DNA from: Nocardia farcinica
GTDB taxonomy: Bacteria; Actinomycetota; Actinomycetes; Mycobacteriales; Mycobacteriaceae
Assembly: GCF_001182745.1 (NCBI RefSeq)
Contig: NZ_LN868939.1
Location: 868,001 to 932,000, forward strand
Reading direction: 5' to 3'
Length of the DNA: 64,000 nucleotides
Notes under the pieces: model-generated
Database searches by the model: none
What the model was told of the DNA's origin: nothing
What the model saw: only the letters and a program-made list of their open reading frames with translations
Translations under genes and position numbers: made by a program
Part shown: positions 33,957 through 43,064 of the stretch, in pieces
Position numbering within the stretch: position 1 is the stretch's first letter
Layout: every line of letters begins with the position of its first letter

Positions 33957-34322
33957 TCAGGTGAGTGCCGAGACGGCCGCTCGCCAGCCGATCAGGAACA
34001 GCGCGAGCACTGTGCCCGCCACCAGGACGAAGCTCGGCGCCGTGCCCTGCCCGGCGACCACCCGCAGCAGCATTCCGCCGACCAGCGTGCCCGCCCACAC
34101 CAGCACCGCGGTCGGCCACACCGCCGTCGGCACGAACGGCACCCGACGCTGCCTGCTCACCAGCACCGCGAGCAACCAGCCGAGCGCCAGCCCGACCGCG
34201 AACGGCCACAGCGTCTTCGCCAGGCCCGCGAGCACCGCCTCGTCGTGACTGCGCCGCCCGATGGCGCAGAACAGGGCCACCAGGACCACGTCGACCACGA
34301 CCGCCAACACCACTTTCCGCAC
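33957..34322 (-). CDS. DUF3054 membrane protein
   Basis: This 121-residue protein has four predicted membrane helices. The family landmarks are VDVVLVALFCAIGRRSHDE in helix 1 and TLWPFAVGLALGWLLA in helix 2. DUF3054 proteins are common in actinobacteria and have no known function. The GTG at 34322 gives the usual length. It converges on the PBP-like gene with a 7-base gap and lies 46 bases downstream of the flippase-like gene on the same strand. Confidence 0.8.
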   Translation of the reverse strand: MRKVVLAVVVDVVLVALFCAIGRRSHDEAVLAGLAKTLWPFAVGLALGWLLAVLVSRQRRVPFVPTAVWPTAVLVWAGTLVGGMLLRVVAGQGTAPSFVLVAGTVLALFLIGWRAAVSALT

Positions 34323-34368
34323 GGGGTCAGCGTAGTGGCGGCCCGGCCGGGCTCGGCTCGGGCGGGGC

Positions 34369-35454
34369 TCAGCCGCGCCGCCCGGCCTCGAATTCCTTCT
34401 CGAATTCGGCGTCGTCGGCCTGCGGGGTGCGGAACAGGAAGGCGAAGACGATCCAGCCGACGATCGCCACCAGCACGAAACTGACCATCCGATACACGAA
34501 GGCCGCGGCCACCGCCTGCGCCGCGGGCAACCCGGCCGCCGCGGTGAGCCCGTAGATGAGGGTGGCGTCGACGTAGACGATGCCACCCGGCGCGAACGGG
34601 ATCGAGCCGACGGCCTTGCCCGCGCTGAACGCGATCAGCAAGCCCGCGATCTTCGGGTCGGCACCCACCGCGTAACAGGCCGCACCGAGGCAGGCCACAT
34701 CGGCGAGGCGGTGCACCAGTGCCCAGACCGTCACCCAGGCGCCGTCCCCGGTGCCGAGGTCGACCGATTCCAGCTGGGCCAGCAGGTCGCGCACCTTGGT
34801 CGTCCCGTGCTCGCGCGGCTGCTTGCGGATCCGGTTGACCACCCCGAGCACGCGGCGGACCAGGGCCTCCAGTCCGCCGGGGTGGTCGGAGAGGTGGTTG
34901 CCCGCCCACACCAGCACCACCACCGCGGCCAGCGTGAGGAGCAGTTTCACCGGACCCACCCGCTCGCCGACCAGCAGCGCGCCACCCACGGCCAGCAGCG
35001 CCAGCCCGGCCGCGGAGATCACCCCGGAGATCACCAGCTGCCAGGAGGCCACCATCGGGCTCGCGCCCCAACGGCGGGTCTGCCGGTAGGTGAAGGCGGT
35101 GGAGAAGACCTGGCCGGCGGGCAACGTCACCGACATGGCGGTGGCGCCGTAGACGACGGCGACCGAGCGGCGCTGACTCACCGCGACCCCGCCCGCGCGC
35201 AACAGTTGTTTCTGCACCCGGCCGAAACCGCTCATCGACAGGGCCTGCAGGAGGACGCAGGCGGCCAGGAAGCCCCAGTGCATCTCGGTGAGGCTGCGCC
35301 AGGACTCGTGCAGCCGGGGCCAGAGATAGACCCCCTCCCCGACGAGCAAGGCGATCAGCGCGACGCCGAGTACCCAGCGCACCCAGCGGAACCGGCGGCT
35401 CGGCGAGGGCGCCGCCGGAGCGGGTCCGCGCGCCGAGTCCCCGTTGGCCGTCAC
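34369..35454 (-). CDS. flippase-like membrane protein (UPF0104/lysylphosphatidylglycerol-synthase TM type)
   Basis: This 361-residue protein has about eight membrane helices and the family motifs YGATAMSVTLPAGQVFSTAF, AFSAGKAVGSIPFAPGGIVY and DATLIYGLTAAAG. It corresponds to the membrane part of MprF-type enzymes but lacks the aminoacyl-transferase domain, so it may move lipids across the membrane. A 40-residue basic/Pro-rich N-terminus precedes helix 1. It begins with a GTG 4 bases after the adenylate cyclase stop, so the two are probably co-transcribed. Confidence 0.8.
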   Translation of the reverse strand: MTANGDSARGPAPAAPSPSRRFRWVRWVLGVALIALLVGEGVYLWPRLHESWRSLTEMHWGFLAACVLLQALSMSGFGRVQKQLLRAGGVAVSQRRSVAVVYGATAMSVTLPAGQVFSTAFTYRQTRRWGASPMVASWQLVISGVISAAGLALLAVGGALLVGERVGPVKLLLTLAAVVVLVWAGNHLSDHPGGLEALVRRVLGVVNRIRKQPREHGTTKVRDLLAQLESVDLGTGDGAWVTVWALVHRLADVACLGAACYAVGADPKIAGLLIAFSAGKAVGSIPFAPGGIVYVDATLIYGLTAAAGLPAAQAVAAAFVYRMVSFVLVAIVGWIVFAFLFRTPQADDAEFEKEFEAGRRG

Positions 35455-35458
35455 CCGG

Positions 35459-37018
35459 TCAGCCTAACGAACGCGCCGTTTCGCCGTCCGTCTCCGCCGG
35501 CGCGGTCACGCTGTCCTTCGGCCAGGCCAGCTGCGTCTTGCGGCGTCTGCCGCGCAGCTGGACCTCCTCCCCGGTGATCCACAGCCGCTGCTCGGCCTCC
35601 TCGGCGAAGTACAGCGCGCTGCCCGAACCGAGCACCCGGCCGGGATGGTCCTTGGCGAGTTCGGTGAGCCGGGATGCCTCGTTGACCGGGTCGCCGATGA
35701 CGGTGTACTCGAACCGGTTGGCCGCGCCGATGTTGCCGGCGACCGCCAGGCCCGCCGACACCCCGATGCCGATGTCGAGTCCGGGCACCTCGCGCAGTGC
35801 CTCGCGCAGTTCCCTGGCCGCGGCCAGCGCGGCGGTCGGCGCGTCGGGCCGGTCCAGCGGGGCGCCGAAGATCGCCAGCGCCGCGTCGCCCACGAACTTG
35901 TTGACGAAGCCGTGGTGGCGGTCGATGACGTCGACGACGATCCGGAAGAACTCGTTGAGCAGGCTGACGACCTCGGTCGGTGGATGCTCGGCGGCGGTGG
36001 CGGTGGAGCCGACCATGTCGACGAACAGCACCGCCACGAACCGGGTCTCCCCGCCCAGCTCGGTGCCGTAGTCGAGGGCGCGCTGGGCGACCTCCTCGCC
36101 GACGTGCTGGCCGAACAGCTCCTGCAACTGCCTGCGCTTGGCGGCCTCCTCCATCATGCGGTTGAAACCGACCTGCAGCAGCCCGATCTCGCTGCCGTCG
36201 AACACCTCCACCTGGACGTCGCGGGCGCCCTCCTGCACCCGGTCGATGGCCTGGCTGAGCTGGCGCACCGGATCGGAGATGCTGGAGGCGGTGAGCATCG
36301 ACAGCGCCAGCGCCTGCATGATGACCACCCCGCACAGCAGCAGGATCGAGATGGCCAGCGACTGCGCGGAGAACTTCACGTCCGAGGAGATCTGGGTGAC
36401 GCACAGCAGCACGATCGCGATGGTCGGGGCGAACGTGCCCATGCCCCAGGTCATCGCCATCCTGGTGCCGACGCCCGGGGTGAGGGTGTGGTCGAAGGTG
36501 CCCTCGGTGAGCGCCTGCGCGGCGACCGGGCGCAGGATGCGCTCGCCGAGCATGTAGGTGAAGCCGAACACGATGGTCGCGGCCATGCACAGCGTGACGA
36601 TCACCGCGCCGGCCAGTCTGGGCGATTCGGAGATGATCAGCGAGGCCAGCACCGCGCCGCCGAACAGCCACAGCACCAGGTGCAGGATCGCCTGCCGCAG
36701 CGGCGCGTGCAGGGCGGCCATCTGCTCCTGCCTGCTCGGCGGACCGCCGCGCATCTGCCACCGCATCACCGGACGCAACATCAGGGCCGAGGCGGCCAGG
36801 CTCAGCAGCCCACCGGTGACGAAGACCAGGCCGGGGACGAGCAGGCCGGTGCGCCTGGCATCGGCCACCTCGCCTTCCGGAACGGGGAGCCCGTATTGCA
36901 GGAACGCCCACACCAGAACCGCGCCGAAGGCGTTGGCCAACAGCATCGATGTCAGGTACAGCGGCCAGCGCGTTCGCATGGTCTGTTTGACCGCTTCCAG
37001 GGGCGCCGACACGCTCAC
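35459..37018 (-). CDS. membrane class III adenylate cyclase with HAMP domain
   Basis: This 519-residue protein has six predicted N-terminal membrane helices, a HAMP linker (SSISDPVRQLSQAIDRVQEG, about residues 275-295) and a class III cyclase domain (about 340-500). Catalytic features are VLFVDMVGSTATAAE (metal Asp), NKFVGDAALAIFGAP (adenine-selecting Lys and second metal Asp) and IGDPVNEASRLTE (Asn and Arg of the transition state). It resembles the M. tuberculosis Rv3645/Rv1318c group, in which long-chain fatty acids modulate activity. The GTG at 37018 lacks a clear ribosome-binding site and an adjacent GTG is possible. Confidence 0.9.
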   Translation of the reverse strand: MSVSAPLEAVKQTMRTRWPLYLTSMLLANAFGAVLVWAFLQYGLPVPEGEVADARRTGLLVPGLVFVTGGLLSLAASALMLRPVMRWQMRGGPPSRQEQMAALHAPLRQAILHLVLWLFGGAVLASLIISESPRLAGAVIVTLCMAATIVFGFTYMLGERILRPVAAQALTEGTFDHTLTPGVGTRMAMTWGMGTFAPTIAIVLLCVTQISSDVKFSAQSLAISILLLCGVVIMQALALSMLTASSISDPVRQLSQAIDRVQEGARDVQVEVFDGSEIGLLQVGFNRMMEEAAKRRQLQELFGQHVGEEVAQRALDYGTELGGETRFVAVLFVDMVGSTATAAEHPPTEVVSLLNEFFRIVVDVIDRHHGFVNKFVGDAALAIFGAPLDRPDAPTAALAAARELREALREVPGLDIGIGVSAGLAVAGNIGAANRFEYTVIGDPVNEASRLTELAKDHPGRVLGSGSALYFAEEAEQRLWITGEEVQLRGRRRKTQLAWPKDSVTAPAETDGETARSLG

Positions 37019-37081
37019 CAATCTAGCGTTTCGATCATGTGCGCATGTTCGCGGCGGTGACCGGCCATTAGGCTCACCGAG

Positions 37082-38350
37082 GTGAGCGACCCCGAGGACG
37101 ATGCGCCGCGCAGCGCCGCGGACGCCGTGCACCCGATCGTCCGCCAGAGCGCGGAGTGGGCATGGCGGCTGCTCGTCGTCTTCGCGGCCGTGCTCGCCGT
37201 GGCGATGCTGGTGCAGAAGCTGGCCACCGTGGTCATCCCGATGGCCATCGCGCTGCTCGCGGCCGCGTTGCTCGCGCCACTGGTGGACTTGATGCAGCGG
37301 CTCGGCGTGCCGCGCTGGATCGGGGTGTTCGTCTCACTGGTCGGTTCGCTCGGACTGGTCGCGGGCATCATGACCTTCGTCGTCGAGCAGTTCGTGGCCG
37401 GCGTGCCGCAGCTGTCCGACGAGGTCACCGCCAGCATCCACAAGATCCAGGACTGGCTGATCAACGGCCCACCGCACCTGAGCGACGAACAGATCCGCAA
37501 CGCGGGCGACGCCCTGGTCAAGGCCATCCAGTCCAATCAGGACAGCGTCACCAGCGGTGCACTCACCACCGCCACGGTGATCGGGCACATCCTCACCGGT
37601 ACCTTCCTGACGCTGTTCATCCTCATCTTCTTCCTCTACAGCGGCGACCAGATCTGGGAGTTCGTCACCCGGATCGTGCCGACCAAGCACCGCGAGCGGG
37701 TGCGGCTGGCCGGTGAACTCGGGTTCGGCACGCTGGTCGGCTTCGTGCGGGCCACGGTCGCGGTCGCGGCGGTGGACGCGATCGGCATCGGCGCGGGTCT
37801 GGCGATCCTGGGGGTGCCGCTGGCGCTGCCGCTGGCCTCGCTGGTGTTCATCAGCGCGTTCATCCCGATCATCGGTGCGTTCCTGGCCGGCTTCATCGCG
37901 GTGTTCATCGCCCTGGTCACCAAGGGCCTGGTGACGGCGCTGATCGTGCTCGGCATCATCATCGCCGTCATGCAGCTGGAAAGCCATGTGCTGCAACCGC
38001 TGCTGCTCGGGCGCGCGGTGAGCATCCACCCGCTGGCGGTGGTGCTGGCCATCGCGGCCGGCCTGGTGCTCGGCGGGATCGCGGGCGGTCTGCTCGCGGT
38101 GCCGTTCGTGGCGGTGATGAACACCGCGATCCGTTCGCTGCTGGCCGAGAGCCCCGAGGAAGCCTACGGCGAGCTGCTCGGCGGCGAACCCAAGCTGTAT
38201 TCGGCCGAGCCGGACAAACCCGATCTCGGCCGGTTCGACGTGGCCGCGACGCTGGCCGGGGAGTCCATGCGCCCGGACAGCCCGCTGCGCGGCCGACCGG
38301 CGGCGGCTCAGGACGAGGGGACCACCGATGAGCCGGATCCCGCCCGGTGA
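37082..38350 (+). CDS. AI-2E family (PerM/TqsA) membrane protein
   Basis: This 422-residue protein has about seven to eight helices in the AI-2E/PerM pattern. Family landmarks are FISAFIPIIGAFLAGFIAVF, QLESHVLQPLLLGRAVSIHP and AGLVLGGIAGGLLAVPFVAV. Some relatives export autoinducer-2 or act as ion antiporters; actinobacterial members are uncharacterised. It starts with a GTG 63 bases from the divergent cyclase gene and overlaps the next gene by 23 bases, so it likely forms an operon with the two-component system. Confidence 0.85.
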   Translation: MSDPEDDAPRSAADAVHPIVRQSAEWAWRLLVVFAAVLAVAMLVQKLATVVIPMAIALLAAALLAPLVDLMQRLGVPRWIGVFVSLVGSLGLVAGIMTFVVEQFVAGVPQLSDEVTASIHKIQDWLINGPPHLSDEQIRNAGDALVKAIQSNQDSVTSGALTTATVIGHILTGTFLTLFILIFFLYSGDQIWEFVTRIVPTKHRERVRLAGELGFGTLVGFVRATVAVAAVDAIGIGAGLAILGVPLALPLASLVFISAFIPIIGAFLAGFIAVFIALVTKGLVTALIVLGIIIAVMQLESHVLQPLLLGRAVSIHPLAVVLAIAAGLVLGGIAGGLLAVPFVAVMNTAIRSLLAESPEEAYGELLGGEPKLYSAEPDKPDLGRFDVAATLAGESMRPDSPLRGRPAAAQDEGTTDEPDPAR

Positions 38351-39500
38351 GCTGAGCGCCGACGACGCCGCCACCGTTCCGCTGTGGCGGGCGGTACAGG
38401 CCTTCCGGCTGGTGACCCTGCTGTATGCGATCGGCCAGCAGATCGCCTCGGTCCCCTACTACCACAACCAGCGGCTGAGCTGGGTGTTCATCGCGCTGAT
38501 GGTGGTCTGGTCGGGTGCGTCGGCGCTGCTGCTCTCGCAGTGGCGCAGCACCGGTATGGCGCGGGTGCGGGCCGGGGTGGTGGTCGGCGACCACGTGGTG
38601 GTGATCGGGTTGATCGCGGCGACCCGGCTGGTCGCCGACTACGACTGGTACCACGGCCACCAGACCCTGCCGACCACCATGTGGGCGGCCAACGCGGTGA
38701 TCTCGGCGGCCATCCTGCGCGGGTGGGGGCTCGGCATCGCCTCCGGGCTGCTGATCTCGGCGGTGATCATCACCGTGCGCGAGCAGTGGGGGCAGGACGT
38801 GTGGACCGACGCCACCGCGCCGGTGCTGGTCTCGGTCGGCCTTGCGCTCGGCCTGGCCGCCGACACCGCCCGCCGCGCCCAGGACCAGCTGCGCCGGGCG
38901 GTGCGGCTGACCGCGGCCGCCGAGGAACGGGAGCGGCTGGCCCGCGAGGTGCACGACGGGGTGCTGCAGGTGCTCAGCTACATCAAGCGTCGCGGCGCCG
39001 AGATCGGCGGGCCCACCGAGGAGTTGGCGCAGCGGGCCGGTGAACAGGAGGTCGCGCTGCGGGTGCTGATCTCCGAGCAGGGCGGCCGGGAGGACGCCGG
39101 AGGCAGCGAGGTGGACCTGCGTCCCCTGCTGACGGCGCACGCCACCCCGACGGTGTTCGTGTCCACGCCCGGCGAGCCGGTGCGGGTCGGGCGCTGGGTC
39201 GCGGGTGAGATCGCCGCCGCCGTCGCCACCGCGCTCGCCAACGTCGACCTGCACGCCGGACCCGACGCGAAAGCCTATGTGCTGCTGGAGGACACCGGTG
39301 CGGAGCTGATCGTCAGCGTGCGCGACGACGGCGTCGGCATCCCGCCGGGACGGCTGGCCGAGGCGGAAGCCGAAGGGCGGATGGGTGTGTCGCGTTCCAT
39401 CGTCGGCCGCATCGCGGCGCTGGGCGGGCAGGCCGAACTGCTCAGCGACGGCGGGGACGGCGAGGGCGTGGAATGGGAGTTCCGGGTGCCGCGCGGCTGA
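38328..39500 (+). CDS. macS: MacS-family sensor histidine kinase
   Basis: This 390-residue kinase has five to six N-terminal membrane helices (DUF5931-like sensor region, about residues 20-175). The dimerisation/phosphoacceptor motif is ERLAREVHDGVLQVLSYIKR (His near residue 212), and the HATPase domain has VRDDGVGIPPGRL and GMGV-type SVGR sequence. It belongs to the NarL-type group that pairs with LuxR-type regulators and matches the MacS/MacR pair of actinobacteria by layout. It overlaps the AI-2E gene and is 40 bases upstream of the response regulator. Confidence 0.8.
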   Translation: MSRIPPGELSADDAATVPLWRAVQAFRLVTLLYAIGQQIASVPYYHNQRLSWVFIALMVVWSGASALLLSQWRSTGMARVRAGVVVGDHVVVIGLIAATRLVADYDWYHGHQTLPTTMWAANAVISAAILRGWGLGIASGLLISAVIITVREQWGQDVWTDATAPVLVSVGLALGLAADTARRAQDQLRRAVRLTAAAEERERLAREVHDGVLQVLSYIKRRGAEIGGPTEELAQRAGEQEVALRVLISEQGGREDAGGSEVDLRPLLTAHATPTVFVSTPGEPVRVGRWVAGEIAAAVATALANVDLHAGPDAKAYVLLEDTGAELIVSVRDDGVGIPPGRLAEAEAEGRMGVSRSIVGRIAALGGQAELLSDGGDGEGVEWEFRVPRG

Positions 39501-39540
39501 GCCCGGCTCTGGCACGATGAACAGGCGGGAGAGGAGTGCG

Positions 39541-40209
39541 ATGACCGAGGACGCTGCCCCCGGGACCATCACGGTGATGGTGGTCGACGACCACCCGATG
39601 TGGCGCGACGGCGTGTCCCGCGACCTGGGCGAAGCCGGGTTCACGGTGGCCGCCACCGCCGACGGGGTGGGCTCGGCCACCCGGCGGGCGGCCGCGGTGC
39701 GACCCACCGTGGTGCTGATGGACATGCAGTTGCCCGACGGCAACGGCGCCCAGGCCACCGCCGAGGTGCTGCGCGTCTCGCCGGACAGCCGGGTGCTCGT
39801 GCTCTCGGCCTCCGCCGAACGCGACGACGTGCTCGAAGCCATCAAGGCGGGCGCCTCCGGCTACCTGGTCAAGAGCGCCTCGGCCGCGGAACTGATCGAG
39901 GCGGTGCGCGCCACCGCCGCCGGACAGCCGGTGTTCACTCCCGGCCTGGCGGGCCTGGTGCTGGGCGAATACCGCCGGATGGCCAGTGCCCCGGCCCGTC
40001 CCGACGAACCGCACCGGCCCGCGCTGACCGAGCGCGAGACCGAGGTGCTGCGCATGGTGGCGAAAGGACTGTCCGCCAAACAGATCGCGGCCCGGCTCGG
40101 CCTGAGCCACCGCACCGTGGAAAACCACGTGCAGGCCACACTGCGCAAACTGCAACTGGCGAACCGGGTGGAACTGACCCGCTACGCGATCGAGCAGGGG
40201 CTCGAATAG
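39541..40209 (+). CDS. macR: LuxR/NarL-type response regulator, MacR-like
   Basis: This 222-residue protein has a receiver domain (VMVVDDHPMWRDGV, phospho-acceptor Asp in VVLMDMQLPDG near residue 62, Lys in GYLVKSASAAEL) and a C-terminal LuxR helix-turn-helix (LTERETEVLRMVAKGLSAKQ, IAARLGLSHRTVENHVQATL). It follows its kinase with a GAGAGGAG ribosome-binding site. MacRS regulates membrane lipoprotein and development genes in Streptomyces; the target here is unknown. Confidence 0.85.
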   Translation: MTEDAAPGTITVMVVDDHPMWRDGVSRDLGEAGFTVAATADGVGSATRRAAAVRPTVVLMDMQLPDGNGAQATAEVLRVSPDSRVLVLSASAERDDVLEAIKAGASGYLVKSASAAELIEAVRATAAGQPVFTPGLAGLVLGEYRRMASAPARPDEPHRPALTERETEVLRMVAKGLSAKQIAARLGLSHRTVENHVQATLRKLQLANRVELTRYAIEQGLE

Positions 40210-40288
40210 CGGTCTCGCCGCGGGTCGGGGGGCGAATCAGGGATCGCCCTGATGCCGTGCGCGCGGGGTCGTCGGTAACCTCGATGGC

Positions 40289-40975
40289 ATGGGCGGCCCC
40301 GAATCGGTATCCAAAGACGTCGGCTCCGGTCAGCCGGTGGGCGACCGGGACCTGCGCGTGTCCGATGCCGAACGCGAGCACGTCGGCGAATTGCTACAGC
40401 GGGCCGTCGGCCTCGGCATGCTCTCGCTCGGCGAGTTCACCGAACGCATGGACACCGCCCTGGCCGCCAAGACCCGCGGCGAACTCAACTCGGTGCTCAT
40501 CGATCTGCCCGGCGTGCGGCTGGTCGGCCAGCCCGCCGCCCCCGCCACCGGGTTCGTCAACACGAGCGCGCCCTACCAGCCGCCCGTCGCCCCGCCCGGC
40601 ACCAACCACGGCGCGGTGATCCGCAGCCGCCTGTCCGGGGTCAACCGGCGCGGCCCCTGGCACGTGCCGCCGACCCTGCACCTGAACAACTGGTTGTCCT
40701 CGGTCACCCTGGATTTCACCGAAGCGGTGATGGCGACCCAGGTGGTCGAGGTGGTGATGGACGATTTCTGCAGCTCGCTCACCCTGGTGGTGCCCGCCGA
40801 GGCGACCGTCGACCTCAACTCCCTCGACCTCGTCGGCTCCAGCGTCAACAACAAGGTCCGCACCGGCCCGCCGCTGGGCCCCCTGCACCTGGTGGTCCGC
40901 GGCCGGGTCCGCTTCGGCTCGGTGACAGCCAAGCGCCCCCTGATCGCCCACTGGCGCAAACTGATGGGGCACTGA
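40289..40975 (+). CDS. DUF1707 (SHOCT-like) protein with LiaF-like C-terminal domain
   Basis: This 228-residue protein begins with DUF1707 (about residues 19-72: LRVSDAEREHVGELLQRAVG and GMLSLGEFTERMDTALAAKT), a short domain common in actinobacterial membrane-associated proteins. After a Pro-rich linker the C-terminal half is a beta-helix-like domain similar to the LiaF/DUF2154 type (LDFTEAVMATQVVEVVMDDF, LVVPAEATVDLN). LiaF-type domains regulate cell-envelope stress kinases, so link to the upstream MacRS-like pair is plausible. Its last codons lie in a 21-base tandem duplication. Confidence 0.72.
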   Translation: MGGPESVSKDVGSGQPVGDRDLRVSDAEREHVGELLQRAVGLGMLSLGEFTERMDTALAAKTRGELNSVLIDLPGVRLVGQPAAPATGFVNTSAPYQPPVAPPGTNHGAVIRSRLSGVNRRGPWHVPPTLHLNNWLSSVTLDFTEAVMATQVVEVVMDDFCSSLTLVVPAEATVDLNSLDLVGSSVNNKVRTGPPLGPLHLVVRGRVRFGSVTAKRPLIAHWRKLMGH

Positions 40976-40996
40976 CGCAAACCGATGGGGCACTGA
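40955..40996. repeat. 21-bp tandem duplication spanning a stop codon
   Basis: CGCAAACTGATGGGGCACTG-A (40955-40975) is followed immediately by the same 21 bases with one substitution (40976-40996). The unit contains the TGA stop of the DUF1707 gene. Since 21 is a multiple of three, the second copy is in frame and ends with its own TGA. A suppressed stop would add RKPMGH. Confidence 0.85.
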
Positions 40997-41021
40997 GCCG
41001 TTCGGGGCCGTTCGGGCCGTT

Positions 41022-42212
41022 TCAGGTGTTGACGCCGAGGCGGCGGGCGAACGCGCGCAGCGGGACCCTGCGGTCGTTGTCGAGTAGTTCCGAGACGATG
41101 TGGCGGGGCAGGGACTGGTATTTCATCCAGTCCGGGCCGCCCACCCGCTCGGCGGCGAGCAGCGCGTCCAGGGCGCGCTGATACTGGCCGGTCCGGGTCC
41201 AGGCCACCGCGGTGTCGGCCAGATGCCGGGCCCGTGACGCCTGCGGCAGGCCGGCGCCCGCGGGCATCTGCGTCGCCGCGGCCAGCGCTTCGGGGTACCG
41301 CTCCGCCGAGACGTTCACGTCGACGGTCTGCATGACGACCTGCGACGGGCCGAAATAGGTTTCGTAGTCCTGCCGGTCGGCACCGATCCGCAACGCCACC
41401 TCGCTCGCGGACTCCAGCAGCGCCAGCGCCTCGGGCACCTGCTGCGCCCGGCCCGCGGCGGTCGCGCCCTGCAACACCAGCGACCCGTAGGCGGCCAGGT
41501 GCGCCGGGCCGACCTCACCGGCGGGCTCGAGTTCCGTCGCCGCGCGCAAGGCCACCCCGCGCGATTCCGCGTAGCGGCCCTGCACCAGCAGCTGCCAGGC
41601 GATCGAGCCGCGAATGGTGGCCAGCAGCAGCGGATCGTCGCCGTGCTCGGCCGCGGCGAGTGCCTGCCGCACCGCCAGGAACGCCGGGTCGGTCTGCCCG
41701 AGATGCACCAGCGTGCAGCCGGTCACCCAGTACATCCGCGCCAGCAGTTCGTTGGCCGGGGCGAGCGCGCCGTTGTTGGCGGCGTGCACGGTGGCGCGCA
41801 ACTGGGTCAGGCCCGCGGGCAGGATGGAGGTGAGCAGTTCGTAGCGGCCCGACCAGTAGGCGCCCCAGGCGTATTCGACGGTGCGGCGGCCGTCGTCGAG
41901 CGTCACGGCGGCCTCCTCGGGCACGGTGCCGAGCAGGTCGTCGACCGGGGTGAGGGCGCGGCGGACGGCGACGATGCCGGCATCCGGATTGCCGGAGGGA
42001 ATGCCGTGCCGGTTGCCGATGAGGTCGGCGATGTCGACATCGAGGGCGCGGGCGATCTTCTGCAGGCTCGCGATCGAAGCCGTCTGCCTGCCGCCCTGCT
42101 CGAGTTTGCGCACCAGATCGACGCTCACCCCGGCCAGGTCCGCCAGCTGACGCTGGGTGAGCGCCTTCCCCCGGAAACGTCGGATGCGCACGCCGATCGA
42201 TGAATCGTCCAT
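41022..42212 (-). CDS. XRE-family regulator with TPR-like C-terminal region
   Basis: This 396-residue protein has an N-terminal Cro/C1 helix-turn-helix (about residues 8-65: RFRGKALTQRQLADLAGVSV, DLVRKLEQGGRQTASIASLQ). About 300 residues of helical repeats follow (ELLTSILPAGLTQLRATVHA and TAVAWTRTGQYQRALDALLA), resembling tetratricopeptide repeats. This layout is common in Nocardia and Streptomyces regulators of differentiation or specialised metabolism and may bind peptides or partner proteins. It is divergent from two small genes at 42388 and 42528, which are candidate targets. Confidence 0.82.
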   Translation of the reverse strand: MDDSSIGVRIRRFRGKALTQRQLADLAGVSVDLVRKLEQGGRQTASIASLQKIARALDVDIADLIGNRHGIPSGNPDAGIVAVRRALTPVDDLLGTVPEEAAVTLDDGRRTVEYAWGAYWSGRYELLTSILPAGLTQLRATVHAANNGALAPANELLARMYWVTGCTLVHLGQTDPAFLAVRQALAAAEHGDDPLLLATIRGSIAWQLLVQGRYAESRGVALRAATELEPAGEVGPAHLAAYGSLVLQGATAAGRAQQVPEALALLESASEVALRIGADRQDYETYFGPSQVVMQTVDVNVSAERYPEALAAATQMPAGAGLPQASRARHLADTAVAWTRTGQYQRALDALLAAERVGGPDWMKYQSLPRHIVSELLDNDRRVPLRAFARRLGVNT

Positions 42213-42387
42213 GACCTCGAGTCCTCGTGTTACATCTGCGTTTCAGGGTACCGACGGTAGGCGTCGCTGTTCACGAGAAGTGGGACATTACGTACGACTC
42301 GACGCCCGCCGGTTGGAATACCGTTGCCTTTCCGCAACTTTGAGAAGGCCCACGCTGTAAAGGCCGGTTTGAGAAGGCAGGGCGGCG

Positions 42388-42516
42388 ATGACCACGATGC
42401 CGAATACCACCGCACCGCAGGCACTCCTCGAAATCCGTGCGCACCACCCGCGCGCACGCGCCGTGATCGGGCGACTACCGGCGCCGATCCGTCACTCGCA
42501 CACCACCACCGTCTGA
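42388..42516 (+). CDS. possible 42-residue protein
   Basis: An ATG at 42388 follows AAGGCAGGG at a reasonable distance and opens 42 codons (MTTMPNTTAPQALLEIRAHH...), ending 11 bases before the next start. The peptide is basic and His/Arg-rich with no signal or membrane segment. Its stop lies next to the ribosome-binding site (TGAGGAG) of the downstream gene, which suggests coupling. It resembles nothing I know. The other 170 bases of the 42213-42527 gap hold the divergent promoters. Confidence 0.4.
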   Translation: MTTMPNTTAPQALLEIRAHHPRARAVIGRLPAPIRHSHTTTV

Positions 42517-42527
42517 GGAGCCGCGCG

Positions 42528-42986
42528 ATGTTCGAACGCTGTCACACCCCCCACGAAGCCGCTCTGGTGCTGCGACATCGGTACGGGTTGCCCGTCCAGC
42601 TGCTGGCGGGCCGACCCGTCGTCACCACGGGCAGCGTGCTTGGCGCCCTGGTCATGCCGCCCGCGCTCGGCCGCGACGTGCTGGTCACGCTCGCGACTCC
42701 GTTCCCGGTGCCGGTCGTCGCCGACCCCGGCGAACGCACCTGGACCTTCCTCGTCACCCCGCCCAGCCCCGCCGCGCCGGTCGACGTGCGCGTGCGCCGC
42801 GGGCTGGCCGAGCACCAGGTGACCGTCGTGCCCGGCGGGCGTCACGTGCTGCTGCCCACCACCGATTCGCCGCGCGGCCGGCACTGGGTGGGCGAACCCG
42901 ACCCCGAGGTGCTGCGCATGCCCGCCCGCTCCTCGGTGATCGAGGCCGTGCACCGGGTGACCTCGCTGCCCGCGGCCTCCCGCTGA
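42528..42986 (+). CDS. unknown small protein beside an XRE-TPR regulator
   Basis: This 152-residue soluble protein has the N-terminal segment HTPHEAALVLRHRYGLPVQL and then a beta-rich part (TGSVLGALVMPPALGRDV, ERTWTFLVTPPSP, VRVRRGLAEHQVTVVPGGRH, VLLPTTDSPRGRHWVGEPD). Similar small proteins occur beside XRE regulators in actinomycetes, but I cannot name a family. GAGGAG lies 7 bases before the ATG. It could be controlled by, or act with, the divergent XRE-TPR gene. Confidence 0.55.
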   Translation: MFERCHTPHEAALVLRHRYGLPVQLLAGRPVVTTGSVLGALVMPPALGRDVLVTLATPFPVPVVADPGERTWTFLVTPPSPAAPVDVRVRRGLAEHQVTVVPGGRHVLLPTTDSPRGRHWVGEPDPEVLRMPARSSVIEAVHRVTSLPAASR

Positions 42987-43064
42987 GCGGCGGCCTCCCC
43001 GGGTAGATGTCCCGCGCCCGCCCGGGTGTTTCTACTCATGTCCGGGCCCGCCGGGCGATCGACC

